Assembly: GCA_017445385.1 (NCBI GenBank)
Contig: JAFSUG010000030.1
Span: forward strand, 62,001-126,000
Direction of reading: 5' to 3'
Origin: Oscillospiraceae bacterium
GTDB taxonomy: Bacteria > Bacillota > Clostridia > Oscillospirales > Oscillospiraceae
Length of the DNA: 64,000 bases
The position numbers and the translations under genes are program-made. Shown piece after piece: positions 16,739 through 24,815 of this stretch (positions are counted from its first letter, which is position 1; each line of letters begins with the position of its first letter). The notes under the pieces were generated by a model. It worked only from the letters and a program-made list of their open reading frames with translations. It had not been told where the DNA came from and ran no database searches.

Positions 16739-17404
16739 ATGAATTTTCAGAAGGTGAGAGCCGTCCTGTTCGATCTGGACGGCACCCTTCTGGATACCAT
16801 TCATGACATCGGCGCTTGCCTCAATGAGGCAATGAATCGGTACGGCTATCCGGAACGGCAAATCGAAGAATTCAAACAGATCGTCGGTCACGGCGCGCGC
16901 ACGCTCGTGCGCGATGCGCTGCCCGAGGGCGTCGCAGACCCGGAAATCGACAAGGTTTGGCACGAGTACGTGCTGCACTATCGCGCAAATTGCGCGCGCT
17001 ATACGAAGGTATATCCCGGCGTACCGGAGTTCCTTGCGTATCTGAAGCAGCGCGGACTCAAGATCGGCGTAATCACGAACAAAACCCAGCCGACCGCCGA
17101 AAAAATCATGGCAGCTTATTTGCCCGATGCCGGCTTCGAGATCCTCTGGGGCAACAACGGCGAACGGCCGCTTAAGCCCTCGCTCGAATCGGCGGAGCTT
17201 GCCTGCAAAACGATGGGCGTTACGCCCGAGCAGGTGCTGTTTGTGGGTGACGGCGATACGGATATGGAATTTGCGTCGAAAGCAGGCTTTCTTGCCTGCG
17301 GCATCACCTGGGGCTATCGCCCGAGGCAGACACTGATCGATTACGGCGCGGATTTCCTCGTGGACTCCATGGCGGAGCTGCACGAAAAAATGCAGCAGGG
17401 CTAA
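16739..17404 (+). CDS. HAD phosphatase, phosphoglycolate-phosphatase-like
   Basis: 221 residues. HAD motif I DLDGTLLDT (residues 12-20, nucleophile and acid Asp), a four-helix cap of PGP type, motif II Thr/Asn in GVITNKT, motif III Lys in RPLKPS, motif IV GDGDTDMEFA. It likely dephosphorylates a small phosphometabolite such as 2-phosphoglycolate. It begins one base after the E1 stop codon, so is translated in the same operon, although its link to the dehydrogenase is not obvious; such repair phosphatases often ride in metabolic operons. A terminator follows. Confidence 0.85.
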   Translation: MNFQKVRAVLFDLDGTLLDTIHDIGACLNEAMNRYGYPERQIEEFKQIVGHGARTLVRDALPEGVADPEIDKVWHEYVLHYRANCARYTKVYPGVPEFLAYLKQRGLKIGVITNKTQPTAEKIMAAYLPDAGFEILWGNNGERPLKPSLESAELACKTMGVTPEQVLFVGDGDTDMEFASKAGFLACGITWGYRPRQTLIDYGADFLVDSMAELHEKMQQG

Positions 17405-17413
17405 CTGAATTAC

Positions 17414-17456
17414 CTAAAAAACTGCTTAAGGATTACATCCTTAAGCAGTTTTTTGC
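17414..17456. terminator. Bidirectional terminator
   Basis: AAAAAACTGCTTAAGGA-ttaca-TCCTTAAGCAGTTTTTT, symmetrical, between the HAD gene and the convergent XRE gene. Confidence 0.92.
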
Positions 17457-17466
17457 TTGGCAAATA

Positions 17467-17778
17467 TTACTTTTTGCTCAGACGATTTGCGATGCATATC
17501 AATGCCTGTAAATCTTCAGTATTAAGCGTTGCGGCAATCTTTTTGAGTTCAGTTATCATTACCGGGTCTTGCTGGCTTTCATCAAAAAAATCCTTCGGTG
17601 TAATTTGGAAGTATTCGCAAATATATAAGAATTCTGAAAGGGATGGCAAAGCTCTTCCGGAAGAAATGCTTTGCAAATAGCTTTTGCTGTGCCCTAAGTC
17701 TAAACTCATTTTATATTCTGAAATGCCTTTTTGGATCCGAAGCGCAGAAATCCGATTACGGATAAAATCAGCATCCAT
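17467..17778 (-). CDS. XRE-family helix-turn-helix regulator
   Basis: 103 residues. The HTH covers about residues 5-60 (IRNRISALRIQKGISEYKMS then SYLQSISSGRALPSL), with the characteristic FLYICEYFQITPKDFF ending shared with phage-type XRE proteins; a short helical tail follows (ITELKKIAATLN). The start is ATG 17778 after GGAAGGTGG; the reading open to 17817 adds nothing recognisable. It stands opposite a secreted-protein gene, and the intergenic region carries three copies of a heptamer that probably bind it. Lower GC than neighbours. Confidence 0.85.
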   Translation of the reverse strand: MDADFIRNRISALRIQKGISEYKMSLDLGHSKSYLQSISSGRALPSLSEFLYICEYFQITPKDFFDESQQDPVMITELKKIAATLNTEDLQALICIANRLSKK

Positions 17779-17806
17779 TTTTCCACCTTCCTTCCAAGCA
17801 AATATA

Positions 17807-17880
17807 ATACTAACCATATTAGTATATTCACGATATTTTTACCGATTTTACTTGACATATACTAATTATAACGGTACAAT
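17807..17880 (+). promoter_or_regulatory. Operators (ATACTAA heptamers) and promoter of the secreted-protein gene
   Basis: ATACTAA (17807-17813), CCATA, TTAGTAT (17819-17825) is a perfect inverted repeat close to the regulator's own start. A third ATACTAA (17859-17865) lies inside the spacer of a perfect promoter, TTGACA (17852-17857), 17 bases, TACAAT (17875-17880). Binding there would block the plus-strand promoter. Confidence 0.7.
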
Positions 17881-17994
17881 AGGCGTAAAGTTGAATGATT
17901 GCAGCGGCTATTCCTGGACTGGTGGCTTTTATGGAGTGTTTACTGCCGCTTTTGCAACATTCGCTTAATTTTACAGTGTACAAAGGAGAAAAAC

Positions 17995-18996
17995 ATGAAA
18001 CGACTTGCAAAGATTTCCGCATTTCTTCTGGCAACGGTGCTGTTTTTCAGCGTGTTTGCCAACGCAATTGAGATTAGGAAAAGCTCAATGAATGTAAAGG
18101 TCATGTTCAACGGAGTTGATCTTTTTGCCGGCAGCAACGAAAAACCGGTCATTATCAATGACCGCTGCCTTGTACCGGAGCAGCCGCTGTGTGAAAAACT
18201 GGAATCTACAGTAGAAGAGGACAGAGAAGGGTTTATGGGCGTTGGCTACATTCCTCCGTATGAAAATATTAAGGGAGGATTCAGCGTTGCTGGCGGCGAT
18301 TCGTACACTATGCTTGCAATCGATGAAAACGCAATCGTCCATGGATGGTCCGATGGTAGAACAGAGCAGGGGGAGACGATTGACGTTCCTGCGATAATGT
18401 ATAATGGTCAGCCCTATGTGCCGATTCGCGCGTTCATTGAAAAATGCTGGGGCGGCAAGGTCGAATGGAATGAAGCAACCAGAACAGTTTCTGTGACCGT
18501 GAAAGTGGAAGAAGGTAGCAAAGCGGCTAAGGCAGCGGATAACAACGATGCAAATGCGGCAACTACAATTGATGCAAAAGCGGTTGTCGGTGTTTACCGG
18601 CATGTCAAATACCCAGAGCCCTATTCCCTCTATATTTATAGCTATGATGGCGAAAATGTTACATTCGCTATTGATTCCTTACAGATGGGAGCAGGCCCGG
18701 ATGGCGTTGTAGGAAGTACTCCGATCCGAATCTCGTCTGCGGGCGGCACAGCATCTGTCAAAAATGGCGTATGCACGTTCCAATACAAAGATACTTTACA
18801 CGCCGAAGGAACCGGTATGCTGACCTTCAACAGTGATGGCACTGTTTCTCTGGAGATGACGGACACCAAGGTGGACGGTGGATGGAGCATTTCTGCGGCA
18901 AACGGGATATATCAAAAAGTTGACTCACTGCCGGATAACTATGAAAACGAAATCGAAACGGATTCATCCGGATATGGTGTGATTACCAATAGTTAA
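17995..18996 (+). CDS. Secreted protein with copper-amine-oxidase-N-like domain
   Basis: 333 residues. Signal peptide (KRLAKISAFLLATVLFFSVF, cleavage after ANA). Residues about 30-175 form a Cu-amine-oxidase N-terminal-type domain: VMFNGVDLF, IINDRCLVPEQPL near the start and YVPIRAFIEKCWG, GKVEWNEATRTVSV at the end, a fold common in Clostridia cell-surface proteins and not linked to copper there. Residues about 195-330 are a beta-rich domain I do not recognise (VVGVYRHV, FNSDGTVSLEM), resembling lipocalin-like sensors. ATG 17995 has AAAGGAG. Base composition is AT-richer than most of the window. Exported, function unknown. Confidence 0.7.
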   Translation: MKRLAKISAFLLATVLFFSVFANAIEIRKSSMNVKVMFNGVDLFAGSNEKPVIINDRCLVPEQPLCEKLESTVEEDREGFMGVGYIPPYENIKGGFSVAGGDSYTMLAIDENAIVHGWSDGRTEQGETIDVPAIMYNGQPYVPIRAFIEKCWGGKVEWNEATRTVSVTVKVEEGSKAAKAADNNDANAATTIDAKAVVGVYRHVKYPEPYSLYIYSYDGENVTFAIDSLQMGAGPDGVVGSTPIRISSAGGTASVKNGVCTFQYKDTLHAEGTGMLTFNSDGTVSLEMTDTKVDGGWSISAANGIYQKVDSLPDNYENEIETDSSGYGVITNS

Positions 18997-19032
18997 TTCT
19001 TATATAATCATAGGAAAGGTAGTGATTATGCA

Positions 19033-20724
19033 GTGAAAAAAAGATTCATATCGTTGATAGTTTGTGTATGTATTATCGTGAGTTTGTTTACAAGCTTCGC
19101 CATTCCGGCAAATGCGGCAAATATTGTTTCTAAGGATAGCATTGAGAAGGCGATTGCATATGCATATGATACCATGAACACAAGACCTTCTTATTTTTCC
19201 GGATACTGTGCTGCATTTGTATGGAGATGCTATTACTCCGGTGCTAACATTCGCAATTCTTCCTATGCGACAGCTCGCGAAATGGGAGATGCGTTGATTA
19301 CAAATACGGATGCGAATCCCCCGCGGGGAGCGTTTGTATTTTGGTATGATTCCAATGGTCCATATTCAAAGGCGGGGCATGTGGCACTTTCGCTGGGCGA
19401 CGGCAATGTAATCCACGCTTATTCCAGAGTGAAAGTGACATCGATTGACACCGTCAATAACAGCCATTATACTTATCGTGGCTGGGGTGCGCCGAAAGTC
19501 GGTTATACCTTAGAAACGGCTTCATCGAATGTGCAGCAGAGCGCTCCTGCGGCAACGCCTGTGTCTTCGTCAACAGCAGTTACTTCAACAGCGCAACAAA
19601 TGATCAGCACTGCGAAGAATACAATAGGACAGCAGGCGTCCTATTTTGGTTTCTCCAATAATTGGTGTGCACAGTTTGTTGGCTGGTGTGCAAAGCAAGT
19701 GGGGATCACCAATCTGGTTGGAACAAGATGCGCTTATCCGAGTGACTTTGCAGAGTACGTTCTAAACAACAACACCGGCTCGGTTTATTACTTTAGGGAT
19801 ACACATTCCAGCACCTACGATAAAGTCGGCAACTATCTGAGAAGCAATTGCTCGAACACCTCAAATATGCATGCCATGCAGCGCAGTAATTTTGCGCCGC
19901 AACCAGGTGACTTCATCTGTTTCCTTTGGAAGAACTCAGCGGAGCGGTATACTTGGTCACACATTGGCATTGTGTCTGCAGTCGATGGTGCAAAGGTATA
20001 TTACTATGAAGGAAACTCCGGCGGCTCATGGTCGAATTCACAGGTTAAGTCCAGTAGCGTTAGTCGGACAGATTTAGCAATTACCTGTTACATCCGTCCG
20101 AACTACTCAGGAACTGCAGGAAACAACGCTGCACCAGCCGTTATTGAGCAAAACTCTACACTTGCAATCAATATGACAAGCTACCCGTCTTCGATCAATG
20201 TTGGCAGCAGCTATGGCTTGCGCGGTACGGTGAGTTCTAACTACACGATCAAGCAGGTGAACGGCTATATCATCAATTCTTCCGGCAATACGGTGATGTC
20301 AACAACGGATTATCCAAATTCGTACTCAATGGACGTTAGGTATGCCAACCTGAACAATAATCTTGTCTTCAACAGGCTGGGTGCAGGTACCTATACGCTG
20401 AAAATTGTGGCGACAGATAGTAAAATCAGTAGAACATGGACGGCAAACTTTACGGTGAAGGGATCGACTTCTTCAAGCAATTCCGGCGGTTCTTCCTCCG
20501 GCAGCACACAAACAAATACGCGCGTTGGCATTATCAACATCCCTTCAAGTTGGACGAGTTTGACATTGCGCAATGGTCCCGGAACGAGCTATAAGGCAAT
20601 AGCAGAAATGCCGCAGGGTGCAAGAGTTACTGTTTATCCGGACAAAGCTTCCAGCGGTTGGTATTATGTTAACTATAATGGTACGCAAGGTTATGCATCC
20701 GGCAGACAGATCGTTCTGCAATAA
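19033..20724 (+). CDS. Secreted double cysteine-peptidase/amidase protein with SH3 domain
   Basis: 563 residues. Signal peptide cleaved near ANA-ANI. Two NlpC/P60- or CHAP-like domains in tandem: the first about 35-160 (FSGYCAAFVWRC with catalytic Cys, KAGHVALSLG with His), the second about 185-350 (NNWCAQFVGWCAKQVG with Cys, YTWSHIGIVSAV with His). Then an immunoglobulin-like segment (about 375-475), a Ser/Gly linker, and an SH3b domain (about 495-563, LTLRNGPGTSYKAIAEMP). It probably cuts peptidoglycan peptides. The start is GTG 19033; an ATG five bases upstream opens only ATG-CAG-TGA, which overlaps the GTG. AT-rich like its upstream neighbour; probably co-regulated. Confidence 0.8.
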   Translation: MKKRFISLIVCVCIIVSLFTSFAIPANAANIVSKDSIEKAIAYAYDTMNTRPSYFSGYCAAFVWRCYYSGANIRNSSYATAREMGDALITNTDANPPRGAFVFWYDSNGPYSKAGHVALSLGDGNVIHAYSRVKVTSIDTVNNSHYTYRGWGAPKVGYTLETASSNVQQSAPAATPVSSSTAVTSTAQQMISTAKNTIGQQASYFGFSNNWCAQFVGWCAKQVGITNLVGTRCAYPSDFAEYVLNNNTGSVYYFRDTHSSTYDKVGNYLRSNCSNTSNMHAMQRSNFAPQPGDFICFLWKNSAERYTWSHIGIVSAVDGAKVYYYEGNSGGSWSNSQVKSSSVSRTDLAITCYIRPNYSGTAGNNAAPAVIEQNSTLAINMTSYPSSINVGSSYGLRGTVSSNYTIKQVNGYIINSSGNTVMSTTDYPNSYSMDVRYANLNNNLVFNRLGAGTYTLKIVATDSKISRTWTANFTVKGSTSSSNSGGSSSGSTQTNTRVGIINIPSSWTSLTLRNGPGTSYKAIAEMPQGARVTVYPDKASSGWYYVNYNGTQGYASGRQIVLQ

Positions 20725-20731
20725 TAAAATG

Positions 20732-20763
20732 AATTTACAATATCAAACTTAATTATTGTAATT
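20732..20763 (+). terminator. AT-rich hairpin, possible terminator
   Basis: AATTTACAATA (20732-20742) pairs with TATTGTAATT (20754-20763). It is weak and followed by CTAAATTTCTT. Confidence 0.35.
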
Positions 20764-20775
20764 CTAAATTTCTTG

Positions 20776-20831
20776 TTGACTTTTCTCTGCCGGCATGCTA
20801 CTATGTTGGGGCGGCAAATTGCCGCCCCAAC
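20776..20831 (+). promoter_or_regulatory. tRNA-Leu promoter with a perfect palindrome in the 5' leader
   Basis: TTGACT (20776-20781), 17 bases, TACTAT (20799-20804). Immediately after the -10 box lies a perfect 27-base odd palindrome (20805-20831, arms GTTGGGGCGGCAA/TTGCCGCCCCAAC), ending seven bases before the mature tRNA. It may shape 5' processing or be an operator. Confidence 0.6.
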
Positions 20832-20838
20832 GAAATAT

Positions 20839-20926
20839 GCACGAGTGGTGGAATTGGCAGACTCGCTAGATTCAGGTTCTAGTGTCCACTCCGGACGTGC
20901 GGGTTCAAGTCCCGCCTCGTGCACCA
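20839..20926 (+). tRNA. tRNA-Leu(CAG)
   Basis: Full cloverleaf with acceptor GCACGAG/CTCGTGC, A73 and encoded CCA (20924-20926). Anticodon loop TTCAGGT between CTAGA and TCTAG gives anticodon CAG, which reads CUG. A long variable arm (TGTCCACTCCGGACG) marks a class II tRNA. Its codon is the same as the specifier of the T-box at 52.8 kb. Confidence 0.96.
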
Positions 20927-20928
20927 AA

Positions 20929-20960
20929 AAAAGAAGAACGCCGATGGCGTTCTTCTTTTT
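20929..20960 (+). terminator. tRNA-Leu terminator
   Basis: AAGAAGAACGCC-gat-GGCGTTCTTCTTTTT. Confidence 0.9.
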
Positions 20961-21052
20961 CACTAATTAGATTGATTGAAAAAAGTCCGAAAGTCCGAAT
21001 GTGTAGTATAATTCCTATATGAATGGAGCGAAGAAGGAGTTGTGTTATAAAA

Positions 21053-21241
21053 ATGAGCAAAAAGATCGTAGCGGTAAACGCGGGTCCTCGCATGGGGTGG
21101 AACACGGAAACGCTAATCACGGAAGCGGCAAAGGGTGCGCAGTCTTCCGGTGCGATGGTGGAGCGGTTCGATCTGTTCCGGCTGGAGAGATATACAGGGG
21201 GTATTTCCTGCTTCGGCTGCGCGGCTTTTTCGTTGAATTAG
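21053..21241 (+). pseudogene. Truncated NADPH-dependent FMN reductase-like flavoprotein
   Basis: About 62 residues resembling the N-terminal third of a flavodoxin-fold FMN reductase of the iron-sulfur flavoprotein type: KKIVAVNAGPRMGWNTETLI (FMN phosphate loop), DLFRLERYTGGISCFGC. Intact relatives continue past the C-x-x-C for about 120 further residues. Here the frame runs into AAFSLN and stop right after CFGC, and the next gene's promoter begins at 21233. It looks like a remnant left by a deletion, with the junction near 21220-21240. A stable 62-residue product is possible but unlikely to bind FMN normally. Confidence 0.65.
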
Positions 21242-21261
21242 GGGCGAAGCCGTGCTATAAT
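21233..21261 (+). promoter_or_regulatory. Promoter of the FGGY kinase operon
   Basis: TTGAAT (21233-21238), 17 bases, TATAAT (21256-21261). It overlaps the end of the truncated flavoprotein frame. Confidence 0.7.
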
Positions 21262-21288
21262 GTGGAAAAATGATTGGGAGGAACCGCT

Positions 21289-22749
21289 ATGTATTATATC
21301 GGCGTGGATCTCGGCAGCACAAATATGAAAGCCGCGATCTATACGGAGCAGATGGAGCTGATCGACCGGCAAAGCTATCCCGTGCAGTACATCCGCGAAA
21401 ACGGTTTCGTGGAATTTGACGCGGAGAAATACTGCCGCGACGTTCAGGCGCTGATCGGCTCGATGGTTCAGAAGAACGGTGTGGAAGGCGTTTCGCAGAT
21501 TGTGTTTACGGGGCAGGCGGAATCGCTTGTAACGCTCGGCGCGGACGGAAAGCCGCTCATGAATGCGATCTCCTGGATGGACGAGCGCAGCACCGCCGAA
21601 TGCGAGCAGCTCTCGCAGCGGTTTACACCGGAAGAGATTGAAGCGGTCACAGGGCAGATGGCGGTGCTTCCGACGTGGCCTGCAACGAAGATCCTCTGGC
21701 TGAAGCACAACCGCCCGGAAATCTATCAAAACGCGGCAACGTATCTGCTGCTGAAGGATTACGTTGTCTATGCGTTGACGGGCGAGAAGCGCTCGGATAT
21801 GTCGATTGCGACGTTCTCGTTCTACTTTGACATCTACGAAAAATGCTACTGGAAAAAGATGCTCGATGCGATCGGCATTACGCCGGCGCAGCTTCCGCCG
21901 CTTGCGGAGCCGTGCAGCGTTGCGGGGAATCTGACGGCGGAGGCAGCAAAGGCGATGCAGCTTTCACGCGATACGCGCGTGAACATCGGCACGCTCGATC
22001 ATTTCACCGGCATGATCGGCACGGGAAACGTGACGCTCGGCGGAATGACGCTTTCCACAGGCACGGTCATGGCGCTGACAACGATGGCGCAGGAGCCCTG
22101 CCCGCGCGACAGCGGCATTGCCATGCACTATGGTTTCCTGCCCGATACGCACGTGATGCTGCCCGTTGCGGAAAGCGGCGGCGCAAGCCTGGAATGGTTC
22201 AAGCGCACCTGCATGGGTGAGATCGGCTATGATGAGATGAACCGCGTGCTGCTTGAGAGGGAAAAGCCGAACGCGCTGATCTTCCTGCCGTATTTAGTTG
22301 GCACGAACGCGCCGGAATTTGACGCGGACGCATCGGGCGTTTTCTTCGGGCTGCGGCAGGAGCATGACGTTTTCGATATGGCGTGCGCCGTTATGGAGGG
22401 CGTATCGTTCATGCTGCGGAAAAACTGCGATCATATCCGCGAAAAGGGGACGAAGATCGAGCGTATCATTGCAACCGGCGGCGGCGCGAAAAGCCCCGTT
22501 TGGTGCCAGCTCCAGGCGGACGTAACGGGCGTACCCGTTGTGATCCCGGCGGAAAAAGAGGCTGCCTGCCTCGGCGCGGCGATCATCGGCGCGGTTTCCG
22601 ACGGCGTATTTGCCTCCTACGGCGATGCGGCGGAGAAAATCGTAAAGTTTGAAAAGCGATACGAGCCGAACGATCACACGAAGTTTGAAAAGAAGTATCA
22701 AAAATACTGCGCGCTCTATGATGCGATGCTGAAGGTGACGAGATTATGA
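21289..22749 (+). CDS. FGGY-family carbohydrate kinase (xylulokinase-like)
   Basis: 486 residues. N-terminal ATP/sugar motif GVDLGSTNMKAAIY (residues 5-18), catalytic Asp in WMDERS, GTLDHFTGMIGTG and the ATP-binding ATGGGAKSPVWCQLQADVTG of the FGGY C-terminal signature (about 395-415), then EKEAACLGAAIIG. It phosphorylates a pentulose, a polyol or a related sugar; the substrate is not settled by sequence. ATG 21289 has GGGAGG seven bases before. The stop overlaps the NUDIX gene's start (ATGA). No sugar transporter or isomerase is adjacent. Confidence 0.85.
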   Translation: MYYIGVDLGSTNMKAAIYTEQMELIDRQSYPVQYIRENGFVEFDAEKYCRDVQALIGSMVQKNGVEGVSQIVFTGQAESLVTLGADGKPLMNAISWMDERSTAECEQLSQRFTPEEIEAVTGQMAVLPTWPATKILWLKHNRPEIYQNAATYLLLKDYVVYALTGEKRSDMSIATFSFYFDIYEKCYWKKMLDAIGITPAQLPPLAEPCSVAGNLTAEAAKAMQLSRDTRVNIGTLDHFTGMIGTGNVTLGGMTLSTGTVMALTTMAQEPCPRDSGIAMHYGFLPDTHVMLPVAESGGASLEWFKRTCMGEIGYDEMNRVLLEREKPNALIFLPYLVGTNAPEFDADASGVFFGLRQEHDVFDMACAVMEGVSFMLRKNCDHIREKGTKIERIIATGGGAKSPVWCQLQADVTGVPVVIPAEKEAACLGAAIIGAVSDGVFASYGDAAEKIVKFEKRYEPNDHTKFEKKYQKYCALYDAMLKVTRL

Positions 22750-23285
22750 GCGAACTGAAAGAGATCAAAAACGTTTCCGAGGATATTTTCAAAGGAAAAA
22801 TCCTGCATTTGCAGCTCGACATGGTGGAGCTGCCGAACGGCCATCTGGCGCATCGGGAAGTGATTCGCCACATTGGCGCGGTTTGCGTGATCCCGGTAAC
22901 GGACGACGGCAAGGTGATCATGGAGCGGCAGTACCGCTATCCCATCGATGAAGTGATCTGGGAGATCCCGGCAGGAAAGCTCGACCGCCCCGATGAAGAT
23001 CCGCTGGAGGCGGCAAAGCGCGAGCTGCGTGAGGAAACCGGCTACAGCGCGGACGATTGGCAGGAGCTTGGCACGTTTTACCCGGCTGCCGCCTACTGCG
23101 ATGAGAAGATCCATATGTACCTTGCGCGCGGACTGCGCAGCGGCGAAAGCCACCCGGACGATGATGAGTTTTTGGAGGTTTCGCTCGTGCCGCTGAAGGA
23201 GCTTGCGGAAAAGGTTATGGCAGGGGAGATCCCCGATGCAAAAACGCAGGTTGCGGTTTTGAAAGCCGCAAAACTGCTCATGTAA
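22746..23285 (+). CDS. NUDIX hydrolase, ADP-ribose pyrophosphatase-like
   Basis: 179 residues. The NUDIX box runs from about residue 78: the AGK of PAGKLDRPDEDPLEAAKREL, then REETGYS. The R-E-L-R-E-E-T-G core is intact, but there are six residues between the box Gly and the first Glu rather than five. N-terminal features (LHLQLDMVELPNG, HIGAVCVIPV, QYRYPIDEVIWEIPAG) are those of ADP-ribose pyrophosphatases, which hydrolyse ADP-ribose to AMP and ribose 5-phosphate. Coupled by a four-base overlap to the sugar kinase, which would put two ribose/pentose-phosphate reactions in one operon. Confidence 0.88.
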   Translation: MSELKEIKNVSEDIFKGKILHLQLDMVELPNGHLAHREVIRHIGAVCVIPVTDDGKVIMERQYRYPIDEVIWEIPAGKLDRPDEDPLEAAKRELREETGYSADDWQELGTFYPAAAYCDEKIHMYLARGLRSGESHPDDDEFLEVSLVPLKELAEKVMAGEIPDAKTQVAVLKAAKLLM

Positions 23286-23287
23286 GA

Positions 23288-23330
23288 AAAAAAGAACGCA
23301 CGCCGCGAATCTCGCGGCGTGCGTTCATTT
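23288..23330. terminator. Bidirectional terminator
   Basis: GAACGCACGCCGCGA-atc-TCGCGGCGTGCGTTC (23294-23326), A-run on the left and T-rich on the right, between convergent genes. Confidence 0.88.
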
Positions 23331-24007
23331 CATTCGATGATCTTCAAAAAATCAAGCAGGTCGGTTATTGTGTAGTCGCAGCGGCTGTCAGCTTCATCGG
23401 GGTTTCCGAAAAAGCAGGTTGCGATCCCGGCGTTTCTGCCGCCCTGCATATCGCCCGTTAAGCTGTCGCCGAGGATGATGGCTTTTTTTCGCTTTTCCTC
23501 GCCGATGCGCGAGAAAACCTCGTCAAAATAGGCTTTACTCGGCTTTGCGGCGCACATGCCCTCCGAAATGAAATGATCGCGGAACAGGTGCTTTACGCCC
23601 GATGCTTCCATGCGCGAAAGCTGTACGGCAGTTTCGCCGTTCGTTGCGGCGTAGACCTCGCAGCCGCGCGCGTTCAGCGCCTGAAGCAGCTCGCGGCAAT
23701 GCGGCATGAGCTGATGCCCCTCGCGCAGGCGGAGCATATAATAGCGGTTCATTTCCGCTTTGTCGCCGTGCAGTCCCTGCGCCGCAAGGTAGCGTTCAAA
23801 GCGCCCTTCGTAGATCTCTGCTTTTTCAATCTCGCCGCGCTCAAACGCGCGCCACATACTGTCGTTAATCGAAAAGAAGAGCTGACGGTCACCCTCCGAA
23901 AAGGGCAGGGAAAAATGCGCGAACGTTGCCGTAAGCCCTGCTGCGGAGGCAGCGTTAAAATCAAAGAGCGTATTATCGATGTCGGCAAGAATTACGCTGT
24001 ATTTCAT
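23330..24007 (-). CDS. HAD hydrolase, YjjG-type nucleotidase
   Basis: 225 residues. Motif I is DIDNTLFDF (residues 8-16), with the YjjG-type Asn in place of Gly; cap domain with INDSMWRAFERGEI; motif II in YAATNGET; motif III Lys in CAAKPSKAYFD; motif IV GDSLTGDMQGG. YjjG proteins dephosphorylate pyrimidine nucleotides, including non-canonical ones. The ATG at 24040 in the same frame lies inside the -10 box, so the start at 24007 is preferred although its ribosome site is poor (GCACGGTAAAACCT). Confidence 0.85.
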   Translation of the reverse strand: MKYSVILADIDNTLFDFNAASAAGLTATFAHFSLPFSEGDRQLFFSINDSMWRAFERGEIEKAEIYEGRFERYLAAQGLHGDKAEMNRYYMLRLREGHQLMPHCRELLQALNARGCEVYAATNGETAVQLSRMEASGVKHLFRDHFISEGMCAAKPSKAYFDEVFSRIGEEKRKKAIILGDSLTGDMQGGRNAGIATCFFGNPDEADSRCDYTITDLLDFLKIIE

Positions 24008-24038
24008 AGGTTTTACCGTGCTTTCTGTTGTTTTTTGC

Positions 24039-24067
24039 ATTATAGCACGGCGGGTGCGCTTTGTCTA
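24039..24067 (-). promoter_or_regulatory. Promoter of the YjjG-type gene
   Basis: On the minus strand TAGACA (24062-24067), 17 bases, TATAAT (24039-24044). It overlaps the last codon of the upstream OB-fold gene. Confidence 0.65.
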
Positions 24068-24679
24068 TGACGGATCTTCCGGCAACTGATACGCCTCCAT
24101 AACGGAGAGCTCATACGTTGTGCGCGTTTCACGGCGGTTATCCAAAACCTTGACGTATTCGCGGCTTTGCAGCCGCCCGTGCAGCTCAAGTGCTGTACCT
24201 ACAGGCAGCTCCGCCGCGTCCTGCGCGGTGCGCCCCCAGAGAATGCAGGGCACGTAGTCCGTTCGCCGATACCGTCGCTGCACCGCCAGCATAATATCGC
24301 AAATCTCACGCCCGAGCGGCGTTTGGCGGTAGACGGGCATCTTGCAGATTGCGCCTGTGAGCGCAACTTCGTTCTCCGGCTCGTCTTCACAGGATTGGAT
24401 CGTTTCGGCAAACACGGACAGGATCAGCCGTCTGCCGGTTTCTTTGCGGCTGTTGAACGAGCGAAGCTGACCTTCGATTTTCAAACAGCTTCCGCCGCTG
24501 AGGTCGATCGTGTTGAGGATATCTTCCGCCGCGAGGATCGGAAGCAGATCCGATGCGCCCGAAAGCCGCGGCACGTTGAGCGTGAAGCTGTAAAAGCGCC
24601 TGCCGTGATTCTCGTGTGAAAGCGACGGCAGATCGCAGAGCGTTCCGCAAAGATTCACCCGGTTGACTGCGTTTTCCAT
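24065..24679 (-). CDS. Tandem OB-fold single-stranded-DNA-binding-like protein
   Basis: 204 residues. Two SSB-type OB folds: the first (about 5-90) opens with NRVNLCGTLCDLPSLSHEN and has FYSFTLNVPRLSG then LKIEGQLRSFN; the second (about 105-200) opens VALTGAICKMPVYRQTPLGR, with DIMLAVQRRYRRTDYVPCILWG and LELHGRLQSREY, the classical SSB pattern. It lacks the acidic SSB C-terminal tail (ends LPEDPS), so is probably not the main replicative SSB. GAGGTGG precedes ATG 24679. A Firmicutes paralogue of unknown special role. Confidence 0.8.
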   Translation of the reverse strand: MENAVNRVNLCGTLCDLPSLSHENHGRRFYSFTLNVPRLSGASDLLPILAAEDILNTIDLSGGSCLKIEGQLRSFNSRKETGRRLILSVFAETIQSCEDEPENEVALTGAICKMPVYRQTPLGREICDIMLAVQRRYRRTDYVPCILWGRTAQDAAELPVGTALELHGRLQSREYVKVLDNRRETRTTYELSVMEAYQLPEDPS

Positions 24680-24760
24680 TGTACCACCTCATATTTCATC
24701 TTCTGCAGAAGTATATGAGGCGAAATGATGCGTTCATGACGGAATGCGGTTTTCGGCAAA

Positions 24761-24815
24761 AAAGCTCCGAGGCATTGGGCGGCACAAAACCTATACCTTG
24801 CCTCGGAGCTTTCTT
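24761..24815 (-). terminator. Terminator of the dut-ygiQ-WG operon
   Basis: Arms AAAGCTCCGAGGCA (24761-24774) and TGCCTCGGAGCTTT (24799-24812) enclose a 24-base loop; on the minus strand TTTTTGCC follows. Confidence 0.65.

Noticed and set aside
17400..20926. Integrative element using tRNA-Leu as attachment site
   Set aside because: I found no integrase and no repeat of the tRNA 3' end on the other side of the AT-rich patch.
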